This document shows positions 1-7,849 of a DNA stretch of 63,951 bases, piece after piece. Numbering within the stretch: the stretch's first letter is position 1; every line of letters begins with the position of its first letter. The DNA is from Lachnospiraceae bacterium (lineage in GTDB: Bacteria > Bacillota > Clostridia > Lachnospirales > Lachnospiraceae): NCBI GenBank assembly GCA_016297945.1, contig JAEDFR010000004.1:1-63951 (forward strand). The letters run 5' to 3'. The notes below the pieces were generated by a model, which was not told the DNA's origin, made no database searches, and saw only the letters and a program-made list of their open reading frames with translations. The translations under genes and the position numbers were made by a program.

Positions 1-56
1 AAACAAAAATTATATATCTTTGCCCGCGGAATTTAGCGAGGTTTTCTGGCATTTCA
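1..56. repeat. Partial copy (one arm) of a dispersed palindromic repeat
   Basis: The first 56 bases are closely similar to the left arm of the palindrome at 9794-10029: both carry the block aattatatatctttgccc, then ggaattt, a cgaggtt block and a tggca block. The central hairpin seen in the other copies does not follow; the stop codon of the small ORF at 57-224 does. The copy is therefore truncated, or its remainder lies left of the window. Like the other two copies it sits just past the 3' end of a gene. Confidence 0.7.
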
Positions 57-224
57 TTATTCCACATCAAAATCATCGTTTGGAAGTATCTCAATATCAT
101 AATGCATTTTTTCTTCCGATACCGGAAAATCAAAATCCATTTCTTTTTTTACATGTCGTCTGGGCACAGGTAATGGATTTTTAATAAATTGAGTTTCAGC
201 ATGTGGCATATTGCGCATATCCAT
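57..224 (-). CDS. Small conserved-looking protein of unknown function, 55 aa
   Basis: An ATG at 224 opens 55 codons ending in TAA at 57-59. The product begins MDMRNMPHAETQF, has a Pro/Arg/Lys stretch (PLPVPRRHVKKEMDFDF) and ends in an acidic tail (ILPNDDFDVE). It starts 4 nt after the stop of the glycosyltransferase gene, with a GAGGA ribosome binding site inside that gene's end, so the two are probably translationally coupled. There is no signal peptide or membrane segment. I do not recognise a family. The tight coupling and charged, non-repetitive composition argue for a real gene, but length alone would not. Confidence 0.6.
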   Translation of the reverse strand: MDMRNMPHAETQFIKNPLPVPRRHVKKEMDFDFPVSEEKMHYDIEILPNDDFDVE

Positions 225-228
225 TCGG

Positions 229-1188
229 TTAGTCCTCGCTTATTTCATGAGATAAAAGAGTTTCAATATTGTATCTTGGACGATGTTTCACTTCAATGTA
301 AATTTTTCCGATATACTGTCCGATTAACCCAATTGCACATAGTTGCAACCCTCCTAAAAACCAAACGGATAAAAGAAGGGATGTCCATCCGGGTTCAACA
401 GTTCCGCAAAAATAAGAAACAAATGCATAAATTGCAGCCAAAACGCTCAGAAGCATGATGAGAAAACCAAGTCCTGTCACCAGACTAATGGGTTTGACAG
501 AAAACGAAGTAATTCCGTTCCACGCCAGGGCAAGCATTTTACTGAATGGATATTTGCTCTCACCGGCAACGCGTTCTTTTCTTTCGTAGTAAACACAATC
601 AGTCTGGTATCCGATTAACGGAACCATACCTCTCAAATACAAATTATTTTCTTCAAATTTAGAAAAATGTTCCAGTGCGCGCTTGCTCATCAAACGAAAA
701 TCGGCATGATTATATACCGTCTTAACACCCATTAATGCCATGATTTTATAAAATCCCTGGGCTGTAGTTCTCTTAAACCAGGAATCACTTTTCCTGTCAT
801 TACGGACACCATATACGATATCACTTCCTGCATGGTATTTATCAACCATTTCCTCAATTACGGATGTATCATCCTGTAAATCCGCATCAATGGAGACAGC
901 TATATCGCAAATGTCCTTTGCCGTCAGTAAACCGGCAGTCAGAGCAAATTGATGTCCCACATTACCGGCCAATTTCAGACCAAAAACCATTTCACTTTCT
1001 CTATGCTCTTTTTCAATTAATTCCCATGTCCGATCTTTACTTCCATCGTTGACAAACAAAATAAAACTGTCTGAGGATATTTTCTGTTTTTGAATTAAAT
1101 CTGATAAAACACTCTTTAACTCTTTTGCAGATATTTCCAAAACCGCTTCTTCGTTGTAACATGGAACTACCAATGCCAGTCTGTCCAT
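229..1188 (-). CDS. Family 2 glycosyltransferase, polyprenyl-phosphate type (GtrB/CsbB/DPM1-like)
   Basis: Predicted 319 aa. The N-terminal GT-A domain opens with LALVVPCYNEE, and the metal/nucleotide-sugar site is the DADLQDD motif near residue 100. Two hydrophobic segments near the C-terminus (about residues 225-295) are typical of bactoprenol-phosphate sugar transferases of the GtrB/CsbB type. These load a sugar onto undecaprenyl phosphate at the inner membrane face for glycosylation of wall polymers. I chose the ATG at 1188 because GGAGG lies 6 nt before it; an earlier in-frame start at 1230 would add 14 unmatched residues. No GtrA flippase is nearby. The sugar and acceptor cannot be told. 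Confidence 0.85.
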   Translation of the reverse strand: MDRLALVVPCYNEEAVLEISAKELKSVLSDLIQKQKISSDSFILFVNDGSKDRTWELIEKEHRESEMVFGLKLAGNVGHQFALTAGLLTAKDICDIAVSIDADLQDDTSVIEEMVDKYHAGSDIVYGVRNDRKSDSWFKRTTAQGFYKIMALMGVKTVYNHADFRLMSKRALEHFSKFEENNLYLRGMVPLIGYQTDCVYYERKERVAGESKYPFSKMLALAWNGITSFSVKPISLVTGLGFLIMLLSVLAAIYAFVSYFCGTVEPGWTSLLLSVWFLGGLQLCAIGLIGQYIGKIYIEVKHRPRYNIETLLSHEISED

Positions 1189-1207
1189 GAAAAATCCTCC
1201 GTATTGA

Positions 1208-1651
1208 CTAATTCTGTATAATGGCACCAAACAATCTGGTTACAAAACCGGATTTGATTTCATCATAGGTGGCAGGAATAATCTGACTGTTTTTAAAGGT
1301 CTTGCCCCATTCTTTAGCCAGTTTATTTGCAAATTCTTTGCTGCTTTCACTATGCTCCATGAAAAATGGCAAAACATAGGAAACCATATACATATTGTGT
1401 TTTTGTCTGGCTTCACTTTTTTGTAAAAATTTGAAACCTTTATACTGATCTAAATCCAATTGAAATACTTTTATAAAATCAGAAAGCAGTATATTTTTTC
1501 CATCTTCATCCAGAAGATCAAATTTATTTATTAAATCTGATGCATGTGTCTGATAGTTTTGATAAGCACCTTCATATGTCTTTTTTTTAAATAAGCGCAT
1601 GGCTTCATCTTCATATAAAAGGATTTTAGAAAGTTCTTTTGAAAAATCCAT
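1208..1651 (-). CDS. Hypothetical protein, 147 aa
   Basis: The product starts MDFSKELSKILLYEDEAM and looks mainly alpha-helical and soluble, rich in Lys, Phe and Tyr, with no signal peptide or membrane segment. The ATG at 1651 lies 4 nt after the yebC stop. An upstream in-frame start at 1714 would overlap yebC by 59 nt and add a hydrophobic unnatural-looking leader, so I rejected it. It is in the rex-to-glycosyltransferase gene series. I do not recognise a family. Confidence 0.7.
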   Translation of the reverse strand: MDFSKELSKILLYEDEAMRLFKKKTYEGAYQNYQTHASDLINKFDLLDEDGKNILLSDFIKVFQLDLDQYKGFKFLQKSEARQKHNMYMVSYVLPFFMEHSESSKEFANKLAKEWGKTFKNSQIIPATYDEIKSGFVTRLFGAIIQN

Positions 1652-1655
1652 CTGA

Positions 1656-2384
1656 TTATTCACTCCAGTTATGATATACAGCTTGTACATCATCACTTTC
1701 ATCCAAAAGATCAAGTGTACGATTCAACTGTTTAATAGCATTTTCATCCGTCAATTCTACATAATTTTGTGGAATCATTGTGACTTCTGCAGAAACAAAT
1801 GAAATATTCTGTGACACCAAAGTATCATATACAGCCTGAAAATCATCCGGAGCTGTAATAATCTCAAAACTATCCTCTTCTTCAGAAAAATCTTCTGCGC
1901 CGGCATCCAATGCAAGCATCATTAAATCATCGGAATCCAGATCACATTCTTCTTTATCGATAATCATTTGACCTTTTTCATCAAACATAAAAGAAACACA
2001 ACCGGGTGTACCAATACTTCCGTTACCCTTTGTAAATGCACTTCTTACATCTGCGGCTGTACGGTTTTTATTATCTGTAAGCGTTTCTACGATAATGGCA
2101 ATGCCATTGGGACCGTAACCTTCATATGTAATATGTTCATAATTTACGGCACCGTCTTCTCCGGCAGCTTTTTTTATTCCACGTTCAATCGTATCATTAG
2201 GCATATTGTTTGCTTTTGCCTTGGCAATAACCTGAGCAAGCTTAAAGTTATTATTCGGATCCGGACCGCCTTCTTTTACGGCAACAGCAATTTCACGTCC
2301 TATAATGGTGAAAATTTTGCCTTTTGCAGCATCGTTTTTTTCTTTTTTGTGCTTAATGTTTGCAAATTTTGAATGTCCTGACAT
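1656..2384 (-). CDS. yebC: YebC/PmpR family protein (TACO1 family)
   Basis: Predicted 242 aa, the usual family length. The N-terminal signature MSGHSKFANIKHKK is diagnostic, and the three-domain organisation is visible from GKIFTIIGREI through the MFDEKGQMII block. Members have been described as DNA-binding regulators and, more recently, as ribosome-associated factors that relieve stalling at proline-rich stretches; which applies here cannot be read from sequence. The start is preceded by AGGAG and lies 1 nt past the stop of the CBS-domain gene, implying coupled translation. Confidence 0.95.
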   Translation of the reverse strand: MSGHSKFANIKHKKEKNDAAKGKIFTIIGREIAVAVKEGGPDPNNNFKLAQVIAKAKANNMPNDTIERGIKKAAGEDGAVNYEHITYEGYGPNGIAIIVETLTDNKNRTAADVRSAFTKGNGSIGTPGCVSFMFDEKGQMIIDKEECDLDSDDLMMLALDAGAEDFSEEEDSFEIITAPDDFQAVYDTLVSQNISFVSAEVTMIPQNYVELTDENAIKQLNRTLDLLDESDDVQAVYHNWSE

Positions 2385-2385
2385 T

Positions 2386-3237
2386 TTATTGTTCTCCTTC
2401 TTTCGTGAGGTTTTTGGAAACCAAAACCCTTTTGATTATTTTATTTTCAACAGCCAGAATTTTAAATTTATAACCGCTGAAATCCATTTCAAAATCTTCA
2501 TGTTCTGCCGGAATATGTTCTAACTTTGAAATCATTAATCCGTTTAATGTTTCAAATTCCAAATCGGAAAAATCAATATCAAGCGTTTCTCCTAATTCAT
2601 CCAGAGGGGTTAACCCGTCAATTTCATAAGAATCTTTTCCTTTTGACTTGATAAAGGCTTCTTCTTCGTCATATTCATCAAAAATATTACCGACAATTTC
2701 TTCTAAAATATCTTCCATGGTAAGAACACCGGAAGTCTGTCCATATTCATCGATAACAATCACAAAATGAGTTTTTAAAGACTGCATAGTCTTAAACAAA
2801 ACATCAATTTTACGGGTTTCCGGAATGAAATTGGCATTGCGAAGCAGACCCTTTATCGACTTAACCGGTTTATCTGCCTTTGTTTCATCCTGAAGCATCC
2901 GACAGGCATCCTTTAGATGCAAAACACCGATAATATGATCAATATTATCTATATATACCGGATAACGGCTGTTGGCCTCTGAAAGCATAAAAGACACAAC
3001 ATCTTTTAAACATTCATTTCCGTCAATACCAATGATATTGGAACGATTTGTCATAATATCCTTTGCTTCTTTGTCGGAAAACTCAAAGATATTATTGATC
3101 ATTTTTGCTTCCGTTGCCTGAAGGACACCTGTTTCATGACCTTCATTGACCATGGAAAGGATTTCATCTTCTATGACATTATTTTCCTTTGGAAGATGAA
3201 AAAAATTAGCAAGATAATGAAATTTTGATTCACTCAA
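2386..3237 (-). CDS. CBS-pair and CorC/HlyC-domain protein (hemolysin C-like), soluble form
   Basis: Predicted 283 aa. Two CBS motifs lie at about residues 65-125 and 130-190, followed by a C-terminal CorC_HlyC transporter-associated domain (about 205-275). The four-helix DUF21/CNNM membrane domain of CorB/YhdP proteins is absent, so this is the soluble CorC/TlyC type, linked in other bacteria to Mg2+/Co2+ efflux. The start is TTG at 3237, with AAGGAG about 14 nt upstream, a long spacing; no ATG fits better until residue 29. It has its own probable promoter (3273-3301) although it lies inside the longer gene series. Confidence 0.85.
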   Translation of the reverse strand: MSESKFHYLANFFHLPKENNVIEDEILSMVNEGHETGVLQATEAKMINNIFEFSDKEAKDIMTNRSNIIGIDGNECLKDVVSFMLSEANSRYPVYIDNIDHIIGVLHLKDACRMLQDETKADKPVKSIKGLLRNANFIPETRKIDVLFKTMQSLKTHFVIVIDEYGQTSGVLTMEDILEEIVGNIFDEYDEEEAFIKSKGKDSYEIDGLTPLDELGETLDIDFSDLEFETLNGLMISKLEHIPAEHEDFEMDFSGYKFKILAVENKIIKRVLVSKNLTKEGEQ

Positions 3238-3272
3238 TTTTAATGATTTTACTCCTTAGAAATCTAAATAAG

Positions 3273-3301
3273 ACTATATCATTTTGTCATACGTTCGTCA
3301 A
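3273..3301 (-). promoter_or_regulatory. Sigma-A-type promoter for the CBS gene and yebC
   Basis: Reading the minus strand, -35 TTGACG (3296-3301) and -10 TATAGT (3273-3278) are separated by 17 nt. Initiation would fall near 3266, about 29 nt before the TTG start. It would uncouple the genes from here to position 57 from rex and alr. Confidence 0.6.
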
Positions 3302-3309
3302 TCAATTGC

Positions 3310-3651
3310 CTATGTATGCAGTTCCAAACTGATTTTAAGGCCTTTATCAATCTGTCCCATGATTTCTCCGTCCAAATGACAGATCTTTTCTTTTAAACGG
3401 GATTTATCAATGGTACGTAACTGTTCCAATAAAATCACAGAATCCCTAACCATATGATAACGGTCTGCCGAAAGTTCAATATGCGTTGGCAAGTTTGCCT
3501 TATTTAACTTTGAGGTAACAGCTGCAACAATAATGGTTGGACTGTGTAAATTACCGATATCGTTTTGTACAATCACAACCGGTCTGATGCCCCCTTGTTC
3601 CGACCCAATGACAGGTCTTAAATCTGCGTAATATACGTCTCCTCTTTTCAA
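3310..3651 (-). CDS. ndoA: MazF/PemK-family endoribonuclease toxin (EndoA-like)
   Basis: Predicted 113 aa, the normal MazF length. The family signatures are the start KRGDVYYADLRPVIGSEQGG, RPVVIVQND and the conserved RDSVILLEQLRTIDK block. It resembles Bacillus EndoA (NdoA), which cuts single-stranded mRNA. The start is TTG at 3651 with GAAAGGGG 10 nt upstream. It follows alr, as in Bacillus, but the 68-nt gap between them has no room for the usual MazE/EndoAI antitoxin and none overlaps it. Either the antitoxin is elsewhere or the protein is regulated differently. Confidence 0.92.
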   Translation of the reverse strand: MKRGDVYYADLRPVIGSEQGGIRPVVIVQNDIGNLHSPTIIVAAVTSKLNKANLPTHIELSADRYHMVRDSVILLEQLRTIDKSRLKEKICHLDGEIMGQIDKGLKISLELHT

Positions 3652-3719
3652 AGAATCACAACCCCTTTCATCTGTACAAAAAGTATTGCCAAATTTTTAC
3701 GGTTGTATTCTATTCATTT

Positions 3720-4904
3720 TTATCGATAATCCGTATAATAATCCTTGGTGTCTGTTATTATGCCATTTTTGTAATAAATCCGGGGAATTCTTTTTCCAAG
3801 GTCACATGCCAGTTCATAATTGAATCTGCCACTTAAAACGCCCAATTCTTCCATTGTGATACAGTCATCACCGTCTGTTCCGATTAAAGTTACTTCATCA
3901 TATTCACATACATCCGGAATATCAGAGACGTCAACCATCATCTGATCCATACAAACGCGTCCTATAATTCTTGCACGTCTGCCCCGGATTAAAACACTTC
4001 CTTTGTTGGATAATCCTCTTGGATATCCATCTCCGTAACCAACCGGAATGGTTGCTATTCTCATCGGTTTATCTGCCGTAAATGTCCCACCATAGCTAAC
4101 CTGCATACCACATGAAATTTCTTTGATATAAACGATATGGCTTTTTAGAGATAGAACCGGTTTTAGATCAATAATCTGTTTGGATACCTCTCCGGATGGC
4201 CATAATCCGTATAAGGTGATACCCGCACGCACCAAATCCATATTGGCATCCGGAATTTCAACAATTCCGGCACTGTTCGAACAATGCTTTATAGGAAAAT
4301 GATATCCGGTTTCTTTTTCAACTTTATTTAAGAAATCCTGATAAATATGTAATTGATTGGTGACTGCCGTTTTATCTAATTCATCCGCTTTCGCAAAATG
4401 TGTAAAAATACCTTCAACCAAAATATTCTTTTTGGACAGACAGTTTTTAATAAACGCCAGCCCATCTTCATCGGGCTTTATGCCAATGCGGCTCATGGCT
4501 GTATCAACTTTAATATGTACAATTGCTTTTTTCTTTTGTTTTTCTGCTTCTTTATCGATCATATCCAGCATGTCATCTTTAAAAACCGTCATACGAATAT
4601 CGTTTTTTATCAATTCCGGATATGCATACGGAAACGTATATCCTAAAATTAACAACGGGTTTTTAATACCGCAGTGTCTAAGAATAAACGCTTCTTCTGC
4701 TGTAGCAAGTGCCATGCCAAATACATAATCCATCTGTTCCAATTCTTTTGCAATCTGAACCGCACCATGACCGTAAGCATCCGTTTTAATGACTCCCATC
4801 ATTTTGGTACGAGACGATATATTTTGATGCATCTGCTCCATATTAAACCAAACAGCATCCAAATCAATATTCGCCCACACTCTTTCATAGTTATTCATTT
4901 TCAT
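3720..4904 (-). CDS. alr: Alanine racemase (PLP-dependent)
   Basis: Predicted 394 aa. It converts L-alanine to D-alanine for peptidoglycan. The PLP-binding lysine is K40 in MGVIKTDAYGHGA, and the catalytic tyrosine lies in SYGGTFTA; RAGITLYGLWPS and VCMDQMMVDVS are further family motifs. The ATG at 4904 has GAGGAG 4-5 nt upstream, inside the end of nnr; the genes overlap by 14 nt. The order nnr-alr-mazF matches arrangements common in Firmicutes. Confidence 0.97.
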   Translation of the reverse strand: MKMNNYERVWANIDLDAVWFNMEQMHQNISSRTKMMGVIKTDAYGHGAVQIAKELEQMDYVFGMALATAEEAFILRHCGIKNPLLILGYTFPYAYPELIKNDIRMTVFKDDMLDMIDKEAEKQKKKAIVHIKVDTAMSRIGIKPDEDGLAFIKNCLSKKNILVEGIFTHFAKADELDKTAVTNQLHIYQDFLNKVEKETGYHFPIKHCSNSAGIVEIPDANMDLVRAGITLYGLWPSGEVSKQIIDLKPVLSLKSHIVYIKEISCGMQVSYGGTFTADKPMRIATIPVGYGDGYPRGLSNKGSVLIRGRRARIIGRVCMDQMMVDVSDIPDVCEYDEVTLIGTDGDDCITMEELGVLSGRFNYELACDLGKRIPRIYYKNGIITDTKDYYTDYR

Positions 4905-6396
4905 AATCTCCTCGTAATACGTATTTTAGTGCCTCAATTAAATCAGATGCATTCAAGGAATAAGCATTATTTTTATCTTTTATATAATCTCCGCACAATC
5001 CATGAATAAATACACCAAGTGTTGCTGACGTCTTAGTCGGGATATTTTGTGCCGCAAGTCCTGCAAGCATTCCGGTTAAAACATCTCCGCTACCGGCTGT
5101 TCCCATTCCATGATTACCGGACGAGTTGATATATAACTTTCCATCCGGTGTATATACCCTGGTCGCCGAATCTTTACATACCAGATAGATGCCATAATCT
5201 TTTGCAATATCATATTCAACCTGATGTAAACACGCATAATCCGTTGGTAAGATATAACCACAAAAGCGTTCTAATTCTTTTTTATGTGGTGTTAAAATGA
5301 CATCATGATGTTTTGTATACTCTTTTAGCAATCCTTTTAATGTGTCTGAGCCAGCAATCAGGTTGATTGCATCTGCATCAATCACAAGCTTACATGTTGC
5401 CGATTGCAATAAAGTTTCCAAAAGATGATAGGAATCCTGTCCGGTTCCAATTCCGGGGCCGATTGCGATACAGGAACAATCCGACAACACATTGGTATAA
5501 TCTGATAAAAACGAATAAATCAAAGCCTCAGGCACATGATAAAGAACTGCTTTTTTATTTTCCTCATCAGTTATCACCTTGGTATAACCAACACCCATAC
5601 GCATGCAGGCTTTTGCAGCTAATACAGCACACCCTCCAATCTGTTTGTTACCAGCAATGATACCGGCTTTTTGAAAGGTTCCCTTATGCCCATCCAAAGC
5701 TCTTTTTGGTAAAAGCTTTGCCACATCTGATTTCTCTAATGTATACGCATCCGGATAGTGTTCTCCAAATCCTTTTGGGGATATGCCAATATTCTTACAC
5801 ACAACTGTTCCACTGTATTGTTTTCCTTCATGAAGCAGGTGTCCCCGTTTTAAAAACGCAAAAGTAACCGTTAAATCAGCAAGGAAAGCTTCATAAAATA
5901 CAGCACCGTGATTGGAATCCAGACCGGAAGAAATATCTATGGCAATTTTATACCCATTCATATGATTAAGGTATTGAATCCACTCGTCATAAATATCCGG
6001 TTTTTCCTTTTTATGAAAGCCAGTTCCTAAAATGGCATCTACAATAATATCATATTCATTTTGCGGAAAATCTGTGCGAACCGGTATCTGCAATCTGGAA
6101 AGAATTGATGTTTGTAATTGGTTACCTTCGGAACAATGAGAAGAATTTTTAGCCCGGAAAAGATCAACCTGATAGCCTCTTTCCAATAAGATTCTTCCAA
6201 GTGCATAGCCATCACCGCCATTGTTGCCGTTTCCGCATACGATACAAACTCTGGATTTATCAGAAAAGCGCTTTTCTATTTCCTCACACACGGCTAAAGC
6301 GGCCCTCTCCATTAATACCGGTGAGGCCAAAAGAAAGTATTCCGACGTGTAGTTATCCACCTGTTTCATTTGATCAGTGGTAAGTAAATATTGCAT
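4891..6396 (-). CDS. nnr: Bifunctional NAD(P)HX epimerase / ADP-dependent dehydratase
   Basis: Predicted 501 aa, the usual two-domain length. The N-terminal YjeF epimerase domain (about 1-215) carries VCGNGNNGGDGYALG. The C-terminal ribokinase-like dehydratase domain (about 225-500) carries the Gly-rich AIGPGIGTG and AGSGDVLTGMLAG with the catalytic Asp. The enzyme repairs hydrated NADH and NADPH, a metabolite-repair job fitting its position downstream of the NADH sensor rex. It overlaps alr by 14 nt and starts 9 nt after the preceding gene. Confidence 0.95.
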   Translation of the reverse strand: MQYLLTTDQMKQVDNYTSEYFLLASPVLMERAALAVCEEIEKRFSDKSRVCIVCGNGNNGGDGYALGRILLERGYQVDLFRAKNSSHCSEGNQLQTSILSRLQIPVRTDFPQNEYDIIVDAILGTGFHKKEKPDIYDEWIQYLNHMNGYKIAIDISSGLDSNHGAVFYEAFLADLTVTFAFLKRGHLLHEGKQYSGTVVCKNIGISPKGFGEHYPDAYTLEKSDVAKLLPKRALDGHKGTFQKAGIIAGNKQIGGCAVLAAKACMRMGVGYTKVITDEENKKAVLYHVPEALIYSFLSDYTNVLSDCSCIAIGPGIGTGQDSYHLLETLLQSATCKLVIDADAINLIAGSDTLKGLLKEYTKHHDVILTPHKKELERFCGYILPTDYACLHQVEYDIAKDYGIYLVCKDSATRVYTPDGKLYINSSGNHGMGTAGSGDVLTGMLAGLAAQNIPTKTSATLGVFIHGLCGDYIKDKNNAYSLNASDLIEALKYVLRGDYENE

Positions 6397-6405
6397 ATAA
6401 AACCT

Positions 6406-7014
6406 CTATTTTTTTAGTTTATTATCGTCCGGATTGTAGGTCATATCAAATATTTCAATGACTTCCGGTCCAAAGATATCATGCATATAAGCATACATTT
6501 CCTGATTTAACCATTCTTTTTCCTGCTTACGAATTACATTTTTTTTCAGTTCAATTCGAACCTTCGTAATCCAATCGGAAATTCTTAAAATCTCTTCTGT
6601 ATTTTCAGCCATAGCTTTATAGCAGATATCCATGGTCTGTACCATTAATTGAAAATTCAGCTCATCAATCTGTTTTGGCAGATCCAATAACGCATCCTGA
6701 CTTGCATCTATTTTATCATTGCATTCATTGATCAGACGTTTATGATCTTCCATTTCTTTATCTGTCAATGGCATATTATCAATTCCCGCAACAATCTCAT
6801 CCATCAATTTCGATTTCAATTTTCGGATTTCTTTTACTTCCGTATTTAATTTCCCTTGTTTTACAACCAAAGCCTTTAATTGTTCGGCAAGCGCATCCGT
6901 ATCCGGATGATTGTTGTGTTGTGTAAAAAGCTGATACCATTTGTTGTCCAATGTTAATATGGGAAGTTTTTTTCCTTTTAATGCTTCTTTAAATTCATTT
7001 TCTTTTGACGCCAT
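6406..7014 (-). CDS. Hypothetical coiled-coil protein, 202 aa
   Basis: The start is MASKENEFKEALKGKKLPILTLD. A central stretch (about residues 35-120) is rich in heptad-like Leu/Ile and charged residues and is probably coiled coil; the protein is highly charged, soluble, without signal peptide or membrane segment. It sits between rex (30 nt upstream) and nnr (9 nt downstream), so it is most likely cotranscribed with both. I do not recognise a family and assign no function. Confidence 0.75.
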   Translation of the reverse strand: MASKENEFKEALKGKKLPILTLDNKWYQLFTQHNNHPDTDALAEQLKALVVKQGKLNTEVKEIRKLKSKLMDEIVAGIDNMPLTDKEMEDHKRLINECNDKIDASQDALLDLPKQIDELNFQLMVQTMDICYKAMAENTEEILRISDWITKVRIELKKNVIRKQEKEWLNQEMYAYMHDIFGPEVIEIFDMTYNPDDNKLKK

Positions 7015-7044
7015 CTTGCTACATCTCCCACGTAAAATCCGTTG

Positions 7045-7677
7045 TTATTTGCTTTTTCTGTGTATATTGTAAGATAATTTCATCAGGCTTTCTGATAAAT
7101 GGACATTCTCAACCAGAACATAGTCCGGCACATCCAAATCAACATGTGCAAAATTCCATATAGCATAGACCCCACATGCAACCAAACGGTCTGCAACTTC
7201 TTTTGCCGCAGATTTTGGAATCGTTAATACACCGATATCAATGGCATTATCCTTTACAAATTGTTCTAAATCTGTCATGGGTAAAACAGTTATATCTTTA
7301 ATCTTTTTGCCGATGATTTCTTTGTTAACATCAAATATTCCGGTAATCAGAAATCCGCGACGTTCAAAATTCATATAGTTGGCAATTGCCTGCCCAAGAT
7401 TTCCTGCCCCAATTAAAACCAGATGATGTTTTTCATGTAACCCCAGTATATTTGCAATTTCATTATATAAATATTCCACATTATAGCCATATCCCTGCTG
7501 ACCAAAACCACCAAAATTATTAAAATCCTGACGTATCTGTGAAGCGGTAACATGCATAATATCACTTAATTCCTGAGACGAAATCCGTTCTATTCCACTA
7601 TCCTTTAATTCACCCAGATAGCGAAAATAACGTGGCAGTCTGCTGACTACGGCCTGAGAAATTTCTTTCGAATCCAT
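7045..7677 (-). CDS. rex: Redox-sensing transcriptional repressor Rex
   Basis: Predicted 210 aa, typical length. A winged-helix DNA-binding domain (about 1-80, with SRLPRYFRYL and VTASQIRQDFNNFGGFGQQGYGY) precedes a Rossmann NAD(H) domain with LIGAGNLGQAIANY. Rex binds operators when NADH/NAD+ is low and releases them when NADH rises, controlling fermentation genes. A Rex-like operator overlaps its own promoter (7720-7737), suggesting autoregulation. It is divergent from an ABC-F gene; in Bacillus subtilis rex is likewise close to the ABC-F gene ydiF. Confidence 0.97.
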   Translation of the reverse strand: MDSKEISQAVVSRLPRYFRYLGELKDSGIERISSQELSDIMHVTASQIRQDFNNFGGFGQQGYGYNVEYLYNEIANILGLHEKHHLVLIGAGNLGQAIANYMNFERRGFLITGIFDVNKEIIGKKIKDITVLPMTDLEQFVKDNAIDIGVLTIPKSAAKEVADRLVACGVYAIWNFAHVDLDVPDYVLVENVHLSESLMKLSYNIHRKSK

Positions 7678-7708
7678 TCCGAAAATCCCCCTGTAACTTT
7701 ATGCCTAT

Positions 7709-7737
7709 ATTATAAGCCTCTGTTAAATTCTTGTCAA
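7709..7737 (-). promoter_or_regulatory. Consensus promoter of rex with embedded Rex-like operator
   Basis: On the minus strand, a perfect -35 TTGACA (7732-7737) and a perfect -10 TATAAT (7709-7714) are 17 nt apart. The segment 7720-7737 reads TTGACAAGAATTTAACAG, matching 11 of the 14 fixed positions of the Rex consensus TTGTTAA-N4-TTAACAA and covering the -35 box and spacer, where a bound repressor would exclude polymerase. Confidence 0.8.
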
Positions 7738-7849
7738 AAAAATCAAGTTTTTATTCGTAGATTTTGATAGTGGAAATGCTGTGGAGAATTTAGTATAATT
7801 CCAAAAGGATACTTGTTATCTGAAATATTTCACAAAGGGATGGAGAAAA

